NCBI GenBank assembly: GCA_019749835.1
Contig: JAIEPJ010000248.1
Coordinates: forward strand, 1-38,499
Direction of reading: 5' to 3'
Length of the DNA: 38,499 nt
Origin: Phreatobacter sp.
GTDB lineage: Bacteria; Pseudomonadota; Alphaproteobacteria; Rhizobiales; Phreatobacteraceae
Below the pieces are notes generated by a model. That model was not told the origin of the DNA, did not search any database, and worked only from the letters and a program-made list of their open reading frames with translations. A program made the position numbers and the translations under genes. This document shows, piece by piece, positions 24,015 to 32,717 of the stretch (position 1 is the first letter of the stretch; each line of letters starts with the position of its first letter).

Positions 24015-25061
24015 TTGGCCACGCCAGCGGCGACGTCTGCCATGATCATCGACGAGGCGGCGCTCGGCGCCTATCTCGCAGCGCATTGGCCGGGCTTTTG
24101 CGGGCCGGTCAAGGCCGAGAAATTCGCTGGCGGACAGTCCAATCCGACCTTCATGCTGACCCATGCCGGCGGGCGTGCCGTGCTGCGCAAGAAGCCGCCG
24201 GGGCAACTGCTGAAATCCGCCCATGCGGTGGACCGCGAATATCGCGTGATGAAGGCGCTGGGCGGCACGCCGGTGCCGGTGCCGCGGATGCATGTGCTGT
24301 GCGAGGATGAGAGCGTCATCGGCACGGCCTTCTACGTCATGGAATTCGTTGACGGCCGCATCATCTGGGATCCGGCCATTCCCGAGGTGTCGCGGGACGA
24401 GCGCAGCGCCATCTATGACGCCATGAACGCGGCGCTGGCGGCGCTGCACAGTGTCGACCCCGCCGCCGTCGGCCTCGCCGATTTCGGCCGTCCGGGCAAT
24501 TATTTCGCCCGGCAGCTGTCGCGCTGGACCGAGCAGTACCGCGCCTCGGAGACCGAGCACCTGCCGGCCATCGACCAGGTCATCACCTGGCTCGAGCAGA
24601 ACCTGCCGGCCGATGACGGGCGCGCCTCGCTCGTCCATGGCGACTACCGCATCGACAACATGATCTTCGCCAAGGATGGGCCCGCGCTCCTCGCCATCCT
24701 CGACTGGGAGCTCTCCACCATCGGCCATCCCTTTGCCGACATCGCCTATCAGTGCATGCACTGGCGCCTGCCGCATGCCGGTTCGTTCCGGGGCCTGGCC
24801 GGTATCGACCGCGCCGCCGTGGGCATCCCGACCGAGGCCGATTATGTCGCCAGCTACTGCGCGCGCACCGGGATCGACGGCATTCCGCGCTGGGACTTCT
24901 ACCTCACGTTCTCGCTGTTCCGCATGGCGGCGATCCTGCAGGGCGTGCTGAAGCGGGCGCTCTCCGGCAATGCCTCGAACCCCGAGCGGGCCATGCAGGT
25001 GAAGGACAATATCCCGATCCTGGCGCGCATGGCCGTGGACGTCATCGAGAAGGGCCCGTGA
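24015..25061 (+). CDS. Phosphotransferase of the ACAD10/11 kinase-like (APH) family
   Basis: The 348-residue protein has a protein-kinase-like fold. It shows a nucleotide loop GGQSNPTFML, a lysine strand LRKKPPG, the catalytic loop LVHGDYRIDNMIF (His208, Asp210, Asn215) and the metal-binding ILDWELSTIGHPFADIAY (Asp230). This is the family fused to acyl-CoA dehydrogenase in animal ACAD10/11 and represented by LvaA of the Pseudomonas levulinate pathway, where a hydroxyacyl-CoA is phosphorylated before dehydrogenase-dependent phosphate loss. Next to two dehydrogenases, such a role is plausible here. The start is probably TTG at 24015, since GAGGAG lies seven bases before it. The first in-frame ATG (24042) has no ribosome site. 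Its TGA overlaps the next gene's ATG by one base. Confidence 0.87.
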   Translation: MATPAATSAMIIDEAALGAYLAAHWPGFCGPVKAEKFAGGQSNPTFMLTHAGGRAVLRKKPPGQLLKSAHAVDREYRVMKALGGTPVPVPRMHVLCEDESVIGTAFYVMEFVDGRIIWDPAIPEVSRDERSAIYDAMNAALAALHSVDPAAVGLADFGRPGNYFARQLSRWTEQYRASETEHLPAIDQVITWLEQNLPADDGRASLVHGDYRIDNMIFAKDGPALLAILDWELSTIGHPFADIAYQCMHWRLPHAGSFRGLAGIDRAAVGIPTEADYVASYCARTGIDGIPRWDFYLTFSLFRMAAILQGVLKRALSGNASNPERAMQVKDNIPILARMAVDVIEKGP

Positions 25062-25840
25062 TGACCGCGATGCGCCGCTACGAGGGCAAGATCGTCCTGA
25101 TCACCGGGGCGGCGAGTGGCTTCGGCCGGCGCGCCGCCGAGCGCTTCGCCGCGGAGGGCGCCCATCTCGTCCTCGGCGACATCCAGGAGGCGGGCCTCGC
25201 CGAAACACAGAAGCTGGTGGAGGCAGTCGGCGCGAGGGTCGTGGCGCGGTCGACCGATGTCGGCAACGGGGAGGCCGTCGCGGCTCTCGTGGCGGCGGGG
25301 ACCGACGCCTTCGGCCGGATCGACGTGGCGCTCAACAATGCCGGTGTCGCCCATGCGACGATGAAGCTCGTCGACACCGACGAGGCGGTGATGCGCCGCA
25401 TGTTCGACGTCAATGTCATGGGCGTCTTCCACGGGATGAAGGCGCAGATCCCGGTGATGGAGCGGCAGGGCGGCGGCGTCATCCTCAACACCGCCTCGGT
25501 CGCCGGCGTCACCGGCGCGCCGCTGCTGGCCGCCTATGCCGCGGCCAAACATGCGGTGATCGGCCTGACCAAGACGGCCGCCGCCGAGACCGCCCGCAAG
25601 GGAATCCGCGTCAACGCGATATGTCCGGCCTTCGCCGACACGCCAATGCTGACGGAATCCCTCGCCCAGCCCGGCCGCACGCAGGAGGAGATGGTCTCCC
25701 GGCTCGTCCAGACCATGCCGATGCGACGGGCGGGCACGGCCGACGAGATCGTCCAGGCCATGCTGTGGATCTGCTCGGCGGAGAATTCCTTCATGACCGG
25801 CCATGCGCTGGTGGTTGATGGCGGTCTGACGGCCCTGTGA
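25061..25840 (+). CDS. Short-chain dehydrogenase/reductase, classical type
   Basis: The 259-residue protein is a classical SDR with TGAASGFG (15-22), Asp40 after the second strand (NAD preference), NNAG (92-95), and catalytic Ser146, Tyr159 and Lys163 in YAAAKHA. The C-terminal MTGHALVVDGG is typical. Its ATG overlaps the kinase TGA as TGATG, so translation is coupled. An alternative ATG three codons later exists. It is the last gene of the cassette and may oxidise a hydroxyl group on the substrate or on the product of the kinase/dehydrogenase step, but its substrate is not readable. The next gene has its own region upstream. Confidence 0.9.
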   Translation: MTAMRRYEGKIVLITGAASGFGRRAAERFAAEGAHLVLGDIQEAGLAETQKLVEAVGARVVARSTDVGNGEAVAALVAAGTDAFGRIDVALNNAGVAHATMKLVDTDEAVMRRMFDVNVMGVFHGMKAQIPVMERQGGGVILNTASVAGVTGAPLLAAYAAAKHAVIGLTKTAAAETARKGIRVNAICPAFADTPMLTESLAQPGRTQEEMVSRLVQTMPMRRAGTADEIVQAMLWICSAENSFMTGHALVVDGGLTAL

Positions 25841-25912
25841 GTTGCTCCCCGGGGGGCCTGTCTGTCATGCATGCTGCATCGCGATAGTCGCGCCGTTGGA
25901 GGTTGCCTCCGG

Positions 25913-26659
25913 ATGACGCTGGAATTCGCCCTTCTGGTCGCTGTGGGCTTCTTCGCCCAGCTGGTCGACGGTGCCCTCGGCATGGCCTTCGGCCTGATCG
26001 CCACGACGGCCATGCTGTCGCTTGGCGTTCCTCCCGCCCAGGCGAGCGCCGCGACCCACACGGCCGAGGTCTTCACCACGGGCATATCCGGCCTGTCGCA
26101 TCTCTATTTCCGCAATGTCGAGCCGCGGCTGTTCATCACCCTGAGCCTGGCGGGCGTCGTCGGTGGCGTGCTCGGCGCCTATCTGCTGTCGAACATCGAC
26201 GGCCAGGCGATCCGGCCCTTCATCGCGGCCTATCTCCTCATTCTCGGCCTTTTCATTCTGGTGAAGGCGTTCCGCCGCAGCCCGACCACGGAGGATGCCA
26301 GGACCACCCGTGTGGCGCCGCTCGGCCTCGTCGGCGGTTTTCTCGACGCCGTCGGCGGCGGCGGCTGGGGGCCGATGGTGACCTCGACGCTGATCGGCTC
26401 CGGCCATGCGCCGCGCCGGGTGATCGGCTCGGTCAATGCGGCCGAGTTTTTCGTCACCGTGGCCATATCGACCACGTTCTTCATCGAACTGGGGGCGAGC
26501 CATCTGTCTCATATCGCCGCGCTGATCATCGGCGGGGTGCTGGCGGCGCCCTTCGGCGGCTATGTCGTGCGCCATATGCGCCCGCATCTCCTGATGGGCA
26601 TCGTCGGCCTTCTGGTGTCGAGCCTCGCCCTTGTCCAGCTCATCCGCGCCCTGGCCTGA
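25913..26659 (+). CDS. TauE/SafE-type sulfite exporter family membrane protein
   Basis: The 248-residue protein is strongly hydrophobic, with about eight membrane segments and the family's duplicated signature: QLVDGALGMAFGLIATT at the start and GGFLDAVGGGGWGPMVTSTLIGSGH in the middle. Members move sulfite, sulfoacetate, taurine-related or other small organic anions across the inner membrane. The preferred start is ATG 25913, which places the first membrane segment at the N-terminus. A GGAGG lies about ten bases upstream within a GGAGGTTGCCTCC palindrome. An ATG at 25871 lacks a ribosome site. It converges with apaG, with a gap of six bases. Substrate is unknown. Confidence 0.88.
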   Translation: MTLEFALLVAVGFFAQLVDGALGMAFGLIATTAMLSLGVPPAQASAATHTAEVFTTGISGLSHLYFRNVEPRLFITLSLAGVVGGVLGAYLLSNIDGQAIRPFIAAYLLILGLFILVKAFRRSPTTEDARTTRVAPLGLVGGFLDAVGGGGWGPMVTSTLIGSGHAPRRVIGSVNAAEFFVTVAISTTFFIELGASHLSHIAALIIGGVLAAPFGGYVVRHMRPHLLMGIVGLLVSSLALVQLIRALA

Positions 26660-26665
26660 ACGGCG

Positions 26666-27058
26666 TCAGTTGACCGTGCGGTTGGCGAAGGGGCTGTCGA
26701 GCGAGAAGGCGGGAATCTCCGCCTGGAAGCTTTCGTTGCGCTCGGAGATCATCAGGTAGTGGCCGACCATGATGCCGGTCGGCGTCGTCAGCGGGCAGCC
26801 GGACATGTATTCGAAGGCGGCGCCCGGCTCGATCACCGGCTGCTCGCCGACGACGCCGGCGCCGCGCACCTCCTGGGTGCGGCCGTGTTCGTCGGTGATG
26901 CGCCAGTAGCGGGCGCGCAGCTGAACCCGCTCGCCGGTCAGGTTGAGCACCTCGACGTGATAGGTCCAGAAGAACTGGCTCTCATCCGGCTCCGAGCGTT
27001 CCGGCCTGAATTCCGGCGTCACCGTGACCTGGATGCCCCGCGTCAGCGCGCGATACAT
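26666..27058 (-). CDS. apaG: ApaG protein
   Basis: The 130-residue protein is a full-length ApaG domain, an immunoglobulin/fibronectin-like beta fold. It has QVTVTPEFRPERSEPDESQFFWTYHV at the N-terminus, RARYWRITDEHG, EVRGAGVVGEQP, FEYMSGCPLTTPTGIMVGHY, and the closing IPAFSLDSP. In enterobacteria ApaG is tied to Co/Mg resistance and ApaH. Its biochemistry is unsettled. The ATG has GGGAGAG five bases upstream. It lies downstream of the DUF952 gene on the same strand (62 bp) and may share its transcript. Confidence 0.95.
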   Translation of the reverse strand: MYRALTRGIQVTVTPEFRPERSEPDESQFFWTYHVEVLNLTGERVQLRARYWRITDEHGRTQEVRGAGVVGEQPVIEPGAAFEYMSGCPLTTPTGIMVGHYLMISERNESFQAEIPAFSLDSPFANRTVN

Positions 27059-27120
27059 CGCTTCTCTCCCTCGGCTCGCCGGACAGGCTCGCCAACCCGG
27101 CCCGGCCTGTCAACCGGCGG

Positions 27121-27468
27121 TCAATCCTCCAGCTCGGGGAACAGATGGGTGCCGTCCGCGCCGAGCGGGAGGGGCTTCACCCAGCGCACCGCGCTCATCG
27201 GCAGGTCGGCATAGAGATGGGGAAAGAGGGCACCGCCACGCGAGGGCTCCCAGGCGAGCGCCGTGCCGAGGGCGGCGGCATCGACGGCCACGAGCACCAG
27301 GTCGGCGGCGCCGACGAAATGTTTGGCGGCTGTCTCGCGCGCCTGTGCGGCGGTGGAGAAATGGATGAAACCGTCGGCGAGATCGACGGGGGCGCCGGTA
27401 AAGAGTCCGGCGCTCTCGGCCTGCTGCCACGCGGCGCGGGGAGAGATCTTATAGATGGTCGGGGTCAT
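27121..27468 (-). CDS. DUF952 family protein
   Basis: The 115-residue protein matches the DUF952 family: IYKISPRAAWQQAESAGLFTG, DLADGFIHFSTAAQARETAAKHF, and LFPHLYADLPMSAVRWVKPL. It is soluble and cytoplasmic. Its fold is thought to be related to ADP-ribosyl-transferase-like or cupin-sized domains, but no activity is established. AGGA lies about six bases before the ATG. It is divergent from the S24 regulator, with 141 bp between, where a TTGACA element lies. Elsewhere the gene often precedes pyrD, which is not the case here. Confidence 0.88.
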   Translation of the reverse strand: MTPTIYKISPRAAWQQAESAGLFTGAPVDLADGFIHFSTAAQARETAAKHFVGAADLVLVAVDAAALGTALAWEPSRGGALFPHLYADLPMSAVRWVKPLPLGADGTHLFPELED

Positions 27469-27508
27469 GGCCGTTCCTGTCGTGACGATGCCGGCAGCCT
27501 AACCGCGA

Positions 27509-27535
27509 TTGACATGATCGCAAAAGGCCAATAAT
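27509..27535 (+). promoter_or_regulatory. Predicted promoter of the S24 regulator gene
   Basis: A perfect TTGACA at 27509-27514 is followed after 15 bases by AATAAT (27530-27535, five of six to the -10 consensus). The spacing is shorter than ideal. The stretch is AT-rich against its surroundings and lies 75 bp before the regulator gene. No matching operator palindrome was seen. Confidence 0.35.
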
Positions 27536-27609
27536 CCTATGAACGGACGACGTTCCTTCCATTAGCAGGCGCGGGACCGGCGCACCGTCGGGGTCCGCGG
27601 GGATTTGCC

Positions 27610-28236
27610 ATGTTCTCCCATGCCGATATCTGGGCCGCCATCGATCGTCTCGCCGAGACCAACGGCCTCTCCGCCTCGGGCCTCGCCAAGCGCGCAGGCC
27701 TCGACGCCACCACGTTCAACAAGTCGAAGCGCGTGATGCTGGACGGCCGCGAGCGCTGGCCGTCCACCGAATCCGTCGCCAAGGCCCTCAACGCCACCGG
27801 CACCAGCTTCGGCGAATTCGTCTCGCTCGTCGGAGGGACCAGGATGAGCACCAGGCCGCTGCCCATACTCGGCTTCGCCCAGGCCGGCGCGGGCGGCTAT
27901 TTCGACGCGGGCGGCCTTCCCGCCGGCAATGGCTGGGACGAGGTCTCCTTCCCCGACATTCCGGACGAGGCCATCTATGCGCTGGAGATCCAGGGTGATT
28001 CCATGCTGCCGGTCTATCGCGACGGCGACCGCATCGTCGTTTCGCCGACCGCGCCGATCCGCAGGGGCGACAGGGTCGTGCTGCAGACCGCCGAGGGCGA
28101 GATCATGGCCAAGGAGCTGAAGCGCCAGACCAACCGGACGATCGAGCTGACCTCGCTCAACCAGGATCACGGCGACCGTAGCTTCACCGTGTCGGAGATC
28201 GCCTGGATGGCGCGGATCATGTGGGTGAGCCAATAG
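27610..28236 (+). CDS. LexA/CI-like regulator: helix-turn-helix plus S24 self-cleaving peptidase domain
   Basis: The 208-residue protein combines an XRE-type helix-turn-helix (about 5-72: GLSASGLAKRAGLDATTFNK) with an S24 domain (about 83-208). Ser131 in EIQGDSMLPVYRDGD and Lys168 in IMAKELKR are 37 residues apart, the same spacing as the Ser-Lys dyad of LexA. An AG pair at 92-95 (QAGAGG) lies about 37 residues before the Ser, where LexA cleaves. It is thus fit for RecA-stimulated self-cleavage and could de-repress genes on DNA damage or another signal. No phage genes are nearby, so it is a stand-alone chromosomal regulator. GGGGAT lies seven bases before the ATG. Its targets are unknown. Confidence 0.88.
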   Translation: MFSHADIWAAIDRLAETNGLSASGLAKRAGLDATTFNKSKRVMLDGRERWPSTESVAKALNATGTSFGEFVSLVGGTRMSTRPLPILGFAQAGAGGYFDAGGLPAGNGWDEVSFPDIPDEAIYALEIQGDSMLPVYRDGDRIVVSPTAPIRRGDRVVLQTAEGEIMAKELKRQTNRTIELTSLNQDHGDRSFTVSEIAWMARIMWVSQ

Positions 28237-28306
28237 GGACGGCCATTGGCTCTGCTGGCCCCTTGGATCCGCTCGGGGCGGATAGGCAGCACAGTCAGTT
28301 CCGCGT

Positions 28307-28394
28307 CGTCATGCCCGCCTTGTGCCGGGCATCCACGAGTTATCGAAGGGCGGAGGGTAAGTCGTGGATGCGCGGGATAAGCCCGGGCATGACG
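28307..28394. repeat. Long imperfect palindrome of the CGTCATGCCCGG family
   Basis: CGTCATGCCCG (28307-28317) pairs with CGGGCATGACG (28384-28394). Inside, the segment with GGGCATCCACGA pairs with TCGTGGATGCGCGG, giving an 88-bp hairpin with a loop near 28345-28357. This repeat type is frequent in intergenic DNA of Bradyrhizobium-like Hyphomicrobiales. It lies between the converging S24 regulator and lysK, where it may also stop transcription. The rest of the 210-bp gap shows no gene. Confidence 0.8.
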
Positions 28395-28446
28395 GACTGG
28401 ACCGAGCGATTATCCGGGTCAGCCGAGACTGACGACGGCTATCCCC

Positions 28447-30099
28447 TCATGCCTTGACGAAGTCACCGGCCAGCGCCTTGCGGATCAGCGCGCGGGTCTC
28501 GTCGAGGCCGTAGAGCACGGCGAAGGACCCGAAGCGCGGGCCCTTCTCCTGTCCCAGCAGCACCTTGTAGATGGCCGAGAACCATTCGGCCGAGACGCCG
28601 GGCTTTTCCGGCGTCGCGCCCTTGGCCTTGAGGTCCTGGTAGCGCGGGATGGCGCGGCCGACATCATAGACGGCGCCCTGCACGTCCTCGGCGCTGGCGT
28701 CCTTCGGCAGCGCCATGATGGCGGCGGCGAGCGCCTCCAGCGCCTCGCGCTCGATGGCGTCGGCCACCTTGTAGACCTTGGTCGGCTTCACGAAGTCGTG
28801 GAAATAGCTGACCGCATAGCCGGCGAGCTCGTCGAGCTTCGGGTTCCTCTCCGGCGAGGCGTCGGGCGCATAGCGGCGGATGAAGCCCCAGAGAACGTCC
28901 TTGGCCGGGGCGTTCGATACCGAGACGAGGTTCATCAGCATGGAGAAGGAGATCGGCACGTCGACACGCGGCGGGGTGCCGGAATGGATGTGCCAGGCCG
29001 GGTTCATCAGCCTGTTCTTCTCGTCCTGCATAGGGAACTTCTCGACGAAGGTCAGATAGTCGTCGACGTTGCGCGGGATGACGTCGAAATAGAGCCGCTT
29101 GGCGCTCTTCGGGCTCTGGTACATGAACAGCGACAGGCTCTCCGGCGAGGCATAGGCCAGCCAGTCCTCGATGGTGAGGCCATTGCCCTTGGACTTCGAG
29201 ATCTTGCTGCCGTTCTCGTCGAGGAAGAGCTCGTAGTTGAAGCCCTCCGGCGGCGTGCCGCCGAGCGCCCGGCAGATCTTCCCCGACTGGGTGACGGAAT
29301 CGATCAGGTCCTTGCCGGCCATTTCGTAATCGACGCCGAGCGCGGTCCAGCGCATGGCCCAGTCCGGCTTCCACTGCATCTTGGCATGGCCGCCGGTGAC
29401 GGGCGTCTCGTGGCGCTTGCCCGAGGCCGGGTCGCGCCAGACGATGGTGCCCTTCGCGACATTGCGCTCCTCCACCGGCACCTGCATGACGACGCCCGAA
29501 TCCGGGTGGATCGGCAGGAAGGGCGAATAGGTGGCGCGGCGCTCCTCGCCCAGCGTCGGCAGCATGACGCCCATGATCGCGTCGAAGCGCTCCAGTGCGG
29601 TCAGCAACGTCGTGTCGAAGGCGCCGGAACGGTACATGGCGGTCGAGGAGACGAATTCGTAGTCGAAGCCGAACTGGTCGAGGAAGCCGCGAAGCCGGGC
29701 ATTGTTGTGGGCGCCGAAACTGTCATGGGTGCCGAAGGGATCGGGCACGGAGGTCAGCGCCCGCCCGAGATGCTGGGTGAGCAGATCCTTGTTGGGGACG
29801 TTGTCGGGCACTTTCCTGAGGCCGTCGAGATCGTCGGAAAAGGCGATCAGCCGCGTCGGCACCTTGTCCTCGGTCAGGAGCCGGAAGGCGTTGCGCACCA
29901 TGGTGGTGCGGGCGACCTCGCCGAAGGTGCCGATATGCGGCAGGCCCGAGGGGCCGTAGCCGGTCTCGAAGATGATGGGGCCGGCCTTCGGCGTCTTCTC
30001 CAGCCGCGCGACGAGTTTCTTCGCTTCCTCGAACGGCCAGGCGGTGGAGACGCGTGCGGCCTCCAGGAGGGCGGGCGTGATCGACAGGGCGGGAAGCAT
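28447..30099 (-). CDS. lysK: Lysyl-tRNA synthetase, class I
   Basis: The 550-residue protein is a class I synthetase with a HIGH-type motif [11 protein letters not shown] near the N-terminus and the KMSKS-type KISKSKGNG in the catalytic domain. It also has the [13 protein letters not shown] segment and a C-terminal alpha-helical anticodon-binding cage. It charges tRNA-Lys. Most bacteria use an unrelated class II LysRS, and the class I form is typical of archaea and alphaproteobacteria. The ATG at 30099 fits the family length best. The frame continues 14 codons to a TTG at 30141. Neither start has a clear ribosome site. It is divergent from ogt. Confidence 0.95.
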   Translation of the reverse strand: MLPALSITPALLEAARVSTAWPFEEAKKLVARLEKTPKAGPIIFETGYGPSGLPHIGTFGEVARTTMVRNAFRLLTEDKVPTRLIAFSDDLDGLRKVPDNVPNKDLLTQHLGRALTSVPDPFGTHDSFGAHNNARLRGFLDQFGFDYEFVSSTAMYRSGAFDTTLLTALERFDAIMGVMLPTLGEERRATYSPFLPIHPDSGVVMQVPVEERNVAKGTIVWRDPASGKRHETPVTGGHAKMQWKPDWAMRWTALGVDYEMAGKDLIDSVTQSGKICRALGGTPPEGFNYELFLDENGSKISKSKGNGLTIEDWLAYASPESLSLFMYQSPKSAKRLYFDVIPRNVDDYLTFVEKFPMQDEKNRLMNPAWHIHSGTPPRVDVPISFSMLMNLVSVSNAPAKDVLWGFIRRYAPDASPERNPKLDELAGYAVSYFHDFVKPTKVYKVADAIEREALEALAAAIMALPKDASAEDVQGAVYDVGRAIPRYQDLKAKGATPEKPGVSAEWFSAIYKVLLGQEKGPRFGSFAVLYGLDETRALIRKALAGDFVKA

Positions 30100-30217
30100 G
30101 GCGGTGTCCGGGCGGAAACGAACGAAAGTGGTGGGTTGCAATAGGGCGGGGGGGCGGCAAGGTCAATGAATGGCCTGCTGCCGCGACGGTGGCCAGGCGC
30201 TCTGCTAGGCTCATGTC

Positions 30218-30796
30218 ATGATCGGACTCATTCTCTTCGACACGGCGCTCGGTGTCGTCGGCCTCGCCTGGAGCGAGCGGGGCATTGTCGCCGTGCGCCT
30301 GCCGGCGGCGACGCCCGAGGCGACGCGGGCGAGCTTCCTCGCCCGGCATCCCGACGCATGTGAGGCCGCGCCGCCGCCCGCCATCCTGGATGTCATCGAC
30401 CGGATCGCGGCGCTCACCCGCGGTGAACGCGTCGACCTCTCCGGTGCGCCGCTCGACCGCGACGGCCTCCCTGATTTCCAGGCCCGCGTCACAGATGTGA
30501 CGCTCGCGATTTCCGTCGGCGACACGCTGACCTATGGCGAGGTCGCCCGCCGCATCGGCGAGCCGGGCGCGGCGCAGGCGGTGGGGCGTGCCCTCGGCGC
30601 CAATCCCTGGCCGATCGTCGTGCCCTGCCACCGGGTGCTGGCGGCGAGCGGCAAGACCGGCGGCTTCTCCGCCCCCGGCGGCGTCGACACCAAGCTGAAG
30701 TTGCTCTCCATCGAGCGGGCCCGCACCTCCGCGGCGCCGACCCTCTTCGACGGCGATCCGGCCTTCGGCCTCGCCGCCCGGCCGCGCGGCAACTGA
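30218..30796 (+). CDS. ogt: Methylated-DNA--[protein]-cysteine S-methyltransferase
   Basis: The 192-residue protein repairs O6-alkylguanine by taking the alkyl group onto Cys137 of the PCHRV motif (IVVPCHRVLA). Around it are the helix-turn-helix segment YGEVARRIGEPGAAQAVGRALGANPWP and GKTGGFSAPGG, the active-site loop. The N-terminal Ogt domain is present, with no Ada-type zinc domain. The stretch before the DNA-binding part reads FQARVTDVTLAISVGDTLTYGE, less canonical than the common VW..L..IPYGET form. An AGG lies eight bases before the ATG. It converges with the DJ-1/PfpI gene, leaving only two bases between stops. Confidence 0.92.
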   Translation: MIGLILFDTALGVVGLAWSERGIVAVRLPAATPEATRASFLARHPDACEAAPPPAILDVIDRIAALTRGERVDLSGAPLDRDGLPDFQARVTDVTLAISVGDTLTYGEVARRIGEPGAAQAVGRALGANPWPIVVPCHRVLAASGKTGGFSAPGGVDTKLKLLSIERARTSAAPTLFDGDPAFGLAARPRGN

Positions 30797-30798
30797 CC

Positions 30799-31446
30799 TC
30801 AGCCGATATGGTGGCCGAGCGCGGCGCGGTTGGCCGCGAAGGCGCGGTCATATTCGATGATCTGCGCCACCTCGTCGCGCGCGGCCTCGCCGTAGAGGCG
30901 GCCGATGAGATGGAGCGTCGCGTCGATGGCGAGCGAGACACCACCACCGGTGACGATGCCACGGTCCTCGACGATGGCTGCTTCGACGGGGGTGGCGCCA
31001 GAGGCCATGGTGCCGATCAGTGTGACCGGTGCTTGCGCCTCCGCCCCCACGGCATGGCGCCGGGTGGTGATCGTCCGGCCGTCGAGGACGCCCGCCGCGG
31101 CGAGGATCAGCGCGCCGGTGCAGACGGAGGCGAGGCGTTCAGGCGCGATCCCCCGCAGGAAGGCGAGCATGGCCTCGTCCTTCACCTGCTCGCGCCAGCC
31201 GGGACCGCCGGTGACGATGAAGACGTCGCAGGGCGGGGCGGTGGCGAAGCCCTCGTCGGCGATGATGGTCAGGCCGCCGGCCAGCATCACGGCTCCGGCG
31301 CTCGCGGCGATGGTGACAGAGGTGATGGCCGGCAGGATCCGGCTCGCCATGGAGACGACCCCCACCGTGCCGCCGATGTCGATGGGCTCGACCCCGCCAT
31401 AGACGACGACGCCGATGGTCGCTGCCGATTGCCTGCCGCGTGTCAT
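30799..31446 (-). CDS. DJ-1/PfpI family protein (GATase1-like, isonitrile hydratase-like)
   Basis: The 215-residue protein has the DJ-1/PfpI fold with the nucleophile-elbow Cys109 in LASVCTGALILAAAG and Glu20 (VYGGVEPID) as its usual partner acid. VFIVTGGPGWRE and VTGGGVSLAIDATLHLI are typical of the subgroup with isonitrile hydratase and the N-terminal parts of GlxA/FtrA regulators. No AraC DNA-binding domain follows, so this is an enzyme or chaperone-like protein. The ATG at 31446 has AGGAGG about nine bases upstream. The frame runs open for another 97 codons antisense to the next gene, with no family resemblance. It is divergent from the TRAP binding protein. Confidence 0.85.
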   Translation of the reverse strand: MTRGRQSAATIGVVVYGGVEPIDIGGTVGVVSMASRILPAITSVTIAASAGAVMLAGGLTIIADEGFATAPPCDVFIVTGGPGWREQVKDEAMLAFLRGIAPERLASVCTGALILAAAGVLDGRTITTRRHAVGAEAQAPVTLIGTMASGATPVEAAIVEDRGIVTGGGVSLAIDATLHLIGRLYGEAARDEVAQIIEYDRAFAANRAALGHHIG

Positions 31447-31597
31447 GCCCTGTCGCCTCCTGCTCTCGCCCCGAGCCATGCAACAGCCGGGCCGTCCGAT
31501 GCGGCAGCCGCAGGGCTCCATGGCATGGCGGTTGCGAGCCCTTTCCTTAGGGAAAACCGCGATGGCCGCGGCGGACCCGCCCCCGGGAGGTTGTCGC

Positions 31598-32686
31598 ATG
31601 AAACGCCGAGACATGTTGAAGTCCACGGGCGCCGCCCTTCTGGCCGGTTCCGCCGTCGCGGCGCCGGCCATCGCCCAGTCGATGCCGACGATCCGCTGGC
31701 GCGCGACGTCGAGTTTCCCCAAGAGCCTCGATATCACCTATGGCGCGGCGGAGCAGTTCTGCCGCAACGTCAGCGAACTCACGGATGGCAAGTTCACCAT
31801 CCAGCAGTTTGCGGCGGGCGAGATTGTGCCCGGTCTGCAGGCACTCGATGCTGTCTCCAACGGCACGGTCGAGGCTGCCTATACCGGCATGCTCTTCTAT
31901 GTCGGCAAGGACCCGACCTTCGCGCTCACCGCCTCGGTGCCGTTCCTGATGAACCCGCGCCAGCAGCACGCCTGGTATTATCACGGCGGCGGGCTCGCCA
32001 TGACCAACGAGTTCTTCAAGAAGCACAACGTCTACGGGCTTCCCTGCGGCAATACGGGCATGCAATGGGGCGGCTGGTTCCGCAAGGAGATCAAGACGGT
32101 CGCCGACCTCTCGGGCCTCAAGATGCGCATTGCCGGCCTCGCCGGTACGATCGCCGCACGCGTCGGCGTGGTGCCGCAGCAGATCGCCCCCGGCGACATC
32201 TATCCCGCGCTGGAGCGCGGCACGATCGATGCGGTGGAGTATATCGGCCCCTATGACGACGAGAAGCTCGGCTTCAACAAGGTGGCACAGCGCTATTATG
32301 CCCCCGGCTGGCAGGAGGGCGGCACGGTGTTCCACGGCGTCTTCAATCTCGCCAAGTGGAACGAGTTGCCGCCGGTCTACAAGAAGGCGGTGGAGGTGGC
32401 AGCCCAGGCGGCGACCACCGACATGCTCGCCCACTACGACCAGAAGAACCCCGAAGCGCTGATCCGCCTCGTCAGCCAGGGCGTGCAGGTTTCGCTGTTC
32501 CCGCAGGAGGTGCTGGAGCGGCTCTATGCGGAGGCCGAGGCCTATTACAAGGAGGTCACCGCGGCCAACCCGGAATTCGCCAAGATCTTCAACCACCAGC
32601 GGGAGTTCCAGCGGAAGGGCAACATCTATCACCAGGTCGCCGATTTCCAGTACGATCTGATGATGCTCAGGCTGCGGCGCGGCTGA
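31598..32686 (+). CDS. TRAP transporter periplasmic binding protein (DctP family), orphan
   Basis: The 362-residue protein carries a twin-arginine-type signal (MKRRDMLKSTGAALLAG, cleavage near AIAQ, residue 27) and the DctP fold: IRWRATSSFPKSLDI, AAEQFCRNVSELTDGKFTI, VEAAYTGMLFYVGKDP, WFRKEIKTVADLSGLKMRIAG with the conserved carboxylate-binding Arg, and GTIDAVEYIGPYDDE. It resembles TakP-like binders of 2-oxo or hydroxy acids. No DctQ or DctM gene lies next to it. The ATG has GGGAGG seven bases upstream. The open frame further upstream is not used. It may be co-transcribed with the PPOX gene 31 bp on. Confidence 0.9.
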   Translation: MKRRDMLKSTGAALLAGSAVAAPAIAQSMPTIRWRATSSFPKSLDITYGAAEQFCRNVSELTDGKFTIQQFAAGEIVPGLQALDAVSNGTVEAAYTGMLFYVGKDPTFALTASVPFLMNPRQQHAWYYHGGGLAMTNEFFKKHNVYGLPCGNTGMQWGGWFRKEIKTVADLSGLKMRIAGLAGTIAARVGVVPQQIAPGDIYPALERGTIDAVEYIGPYDDEKLGFNKVAQRYYAPGWQEGGTVFHGVFNLAKWNELPPVYKKAVEVAAQAATTDMLAHYDQKNPEALIRLVSQGVQVSLFPQEVLERLYAEAEAYYKEVTAANPEFAKIFNHQREFQRKGNIYHQVADFQYDLMMLRLRRG

Positions 32687-32717
32687 CGCCGCCCCGCCCC
32701 GCGACGGAGATGCGCCC

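Noticed and set aside
27610-28236. S24 regulator as a prophage marker
   Set aside because: Flanking genes are apaG, DUF952 and lysK. There is no integrase, structural or lysis gene and no attachment-site duplication seen.
30099-30141. TTG start at 30141 for lysK
   Set aside because: It adds 14 residues with no family support and no ribosome site. The ATG at 30099 fits the usual N-terminus better.
31542-31555. Small palindrome TTTCC-TTAG-GGAAA before the TRAP binder as an operator
   Set aside because: Five-base arms in a 151-bp gap are too short to distinguish from chance, and no promoter aligns convincingly.
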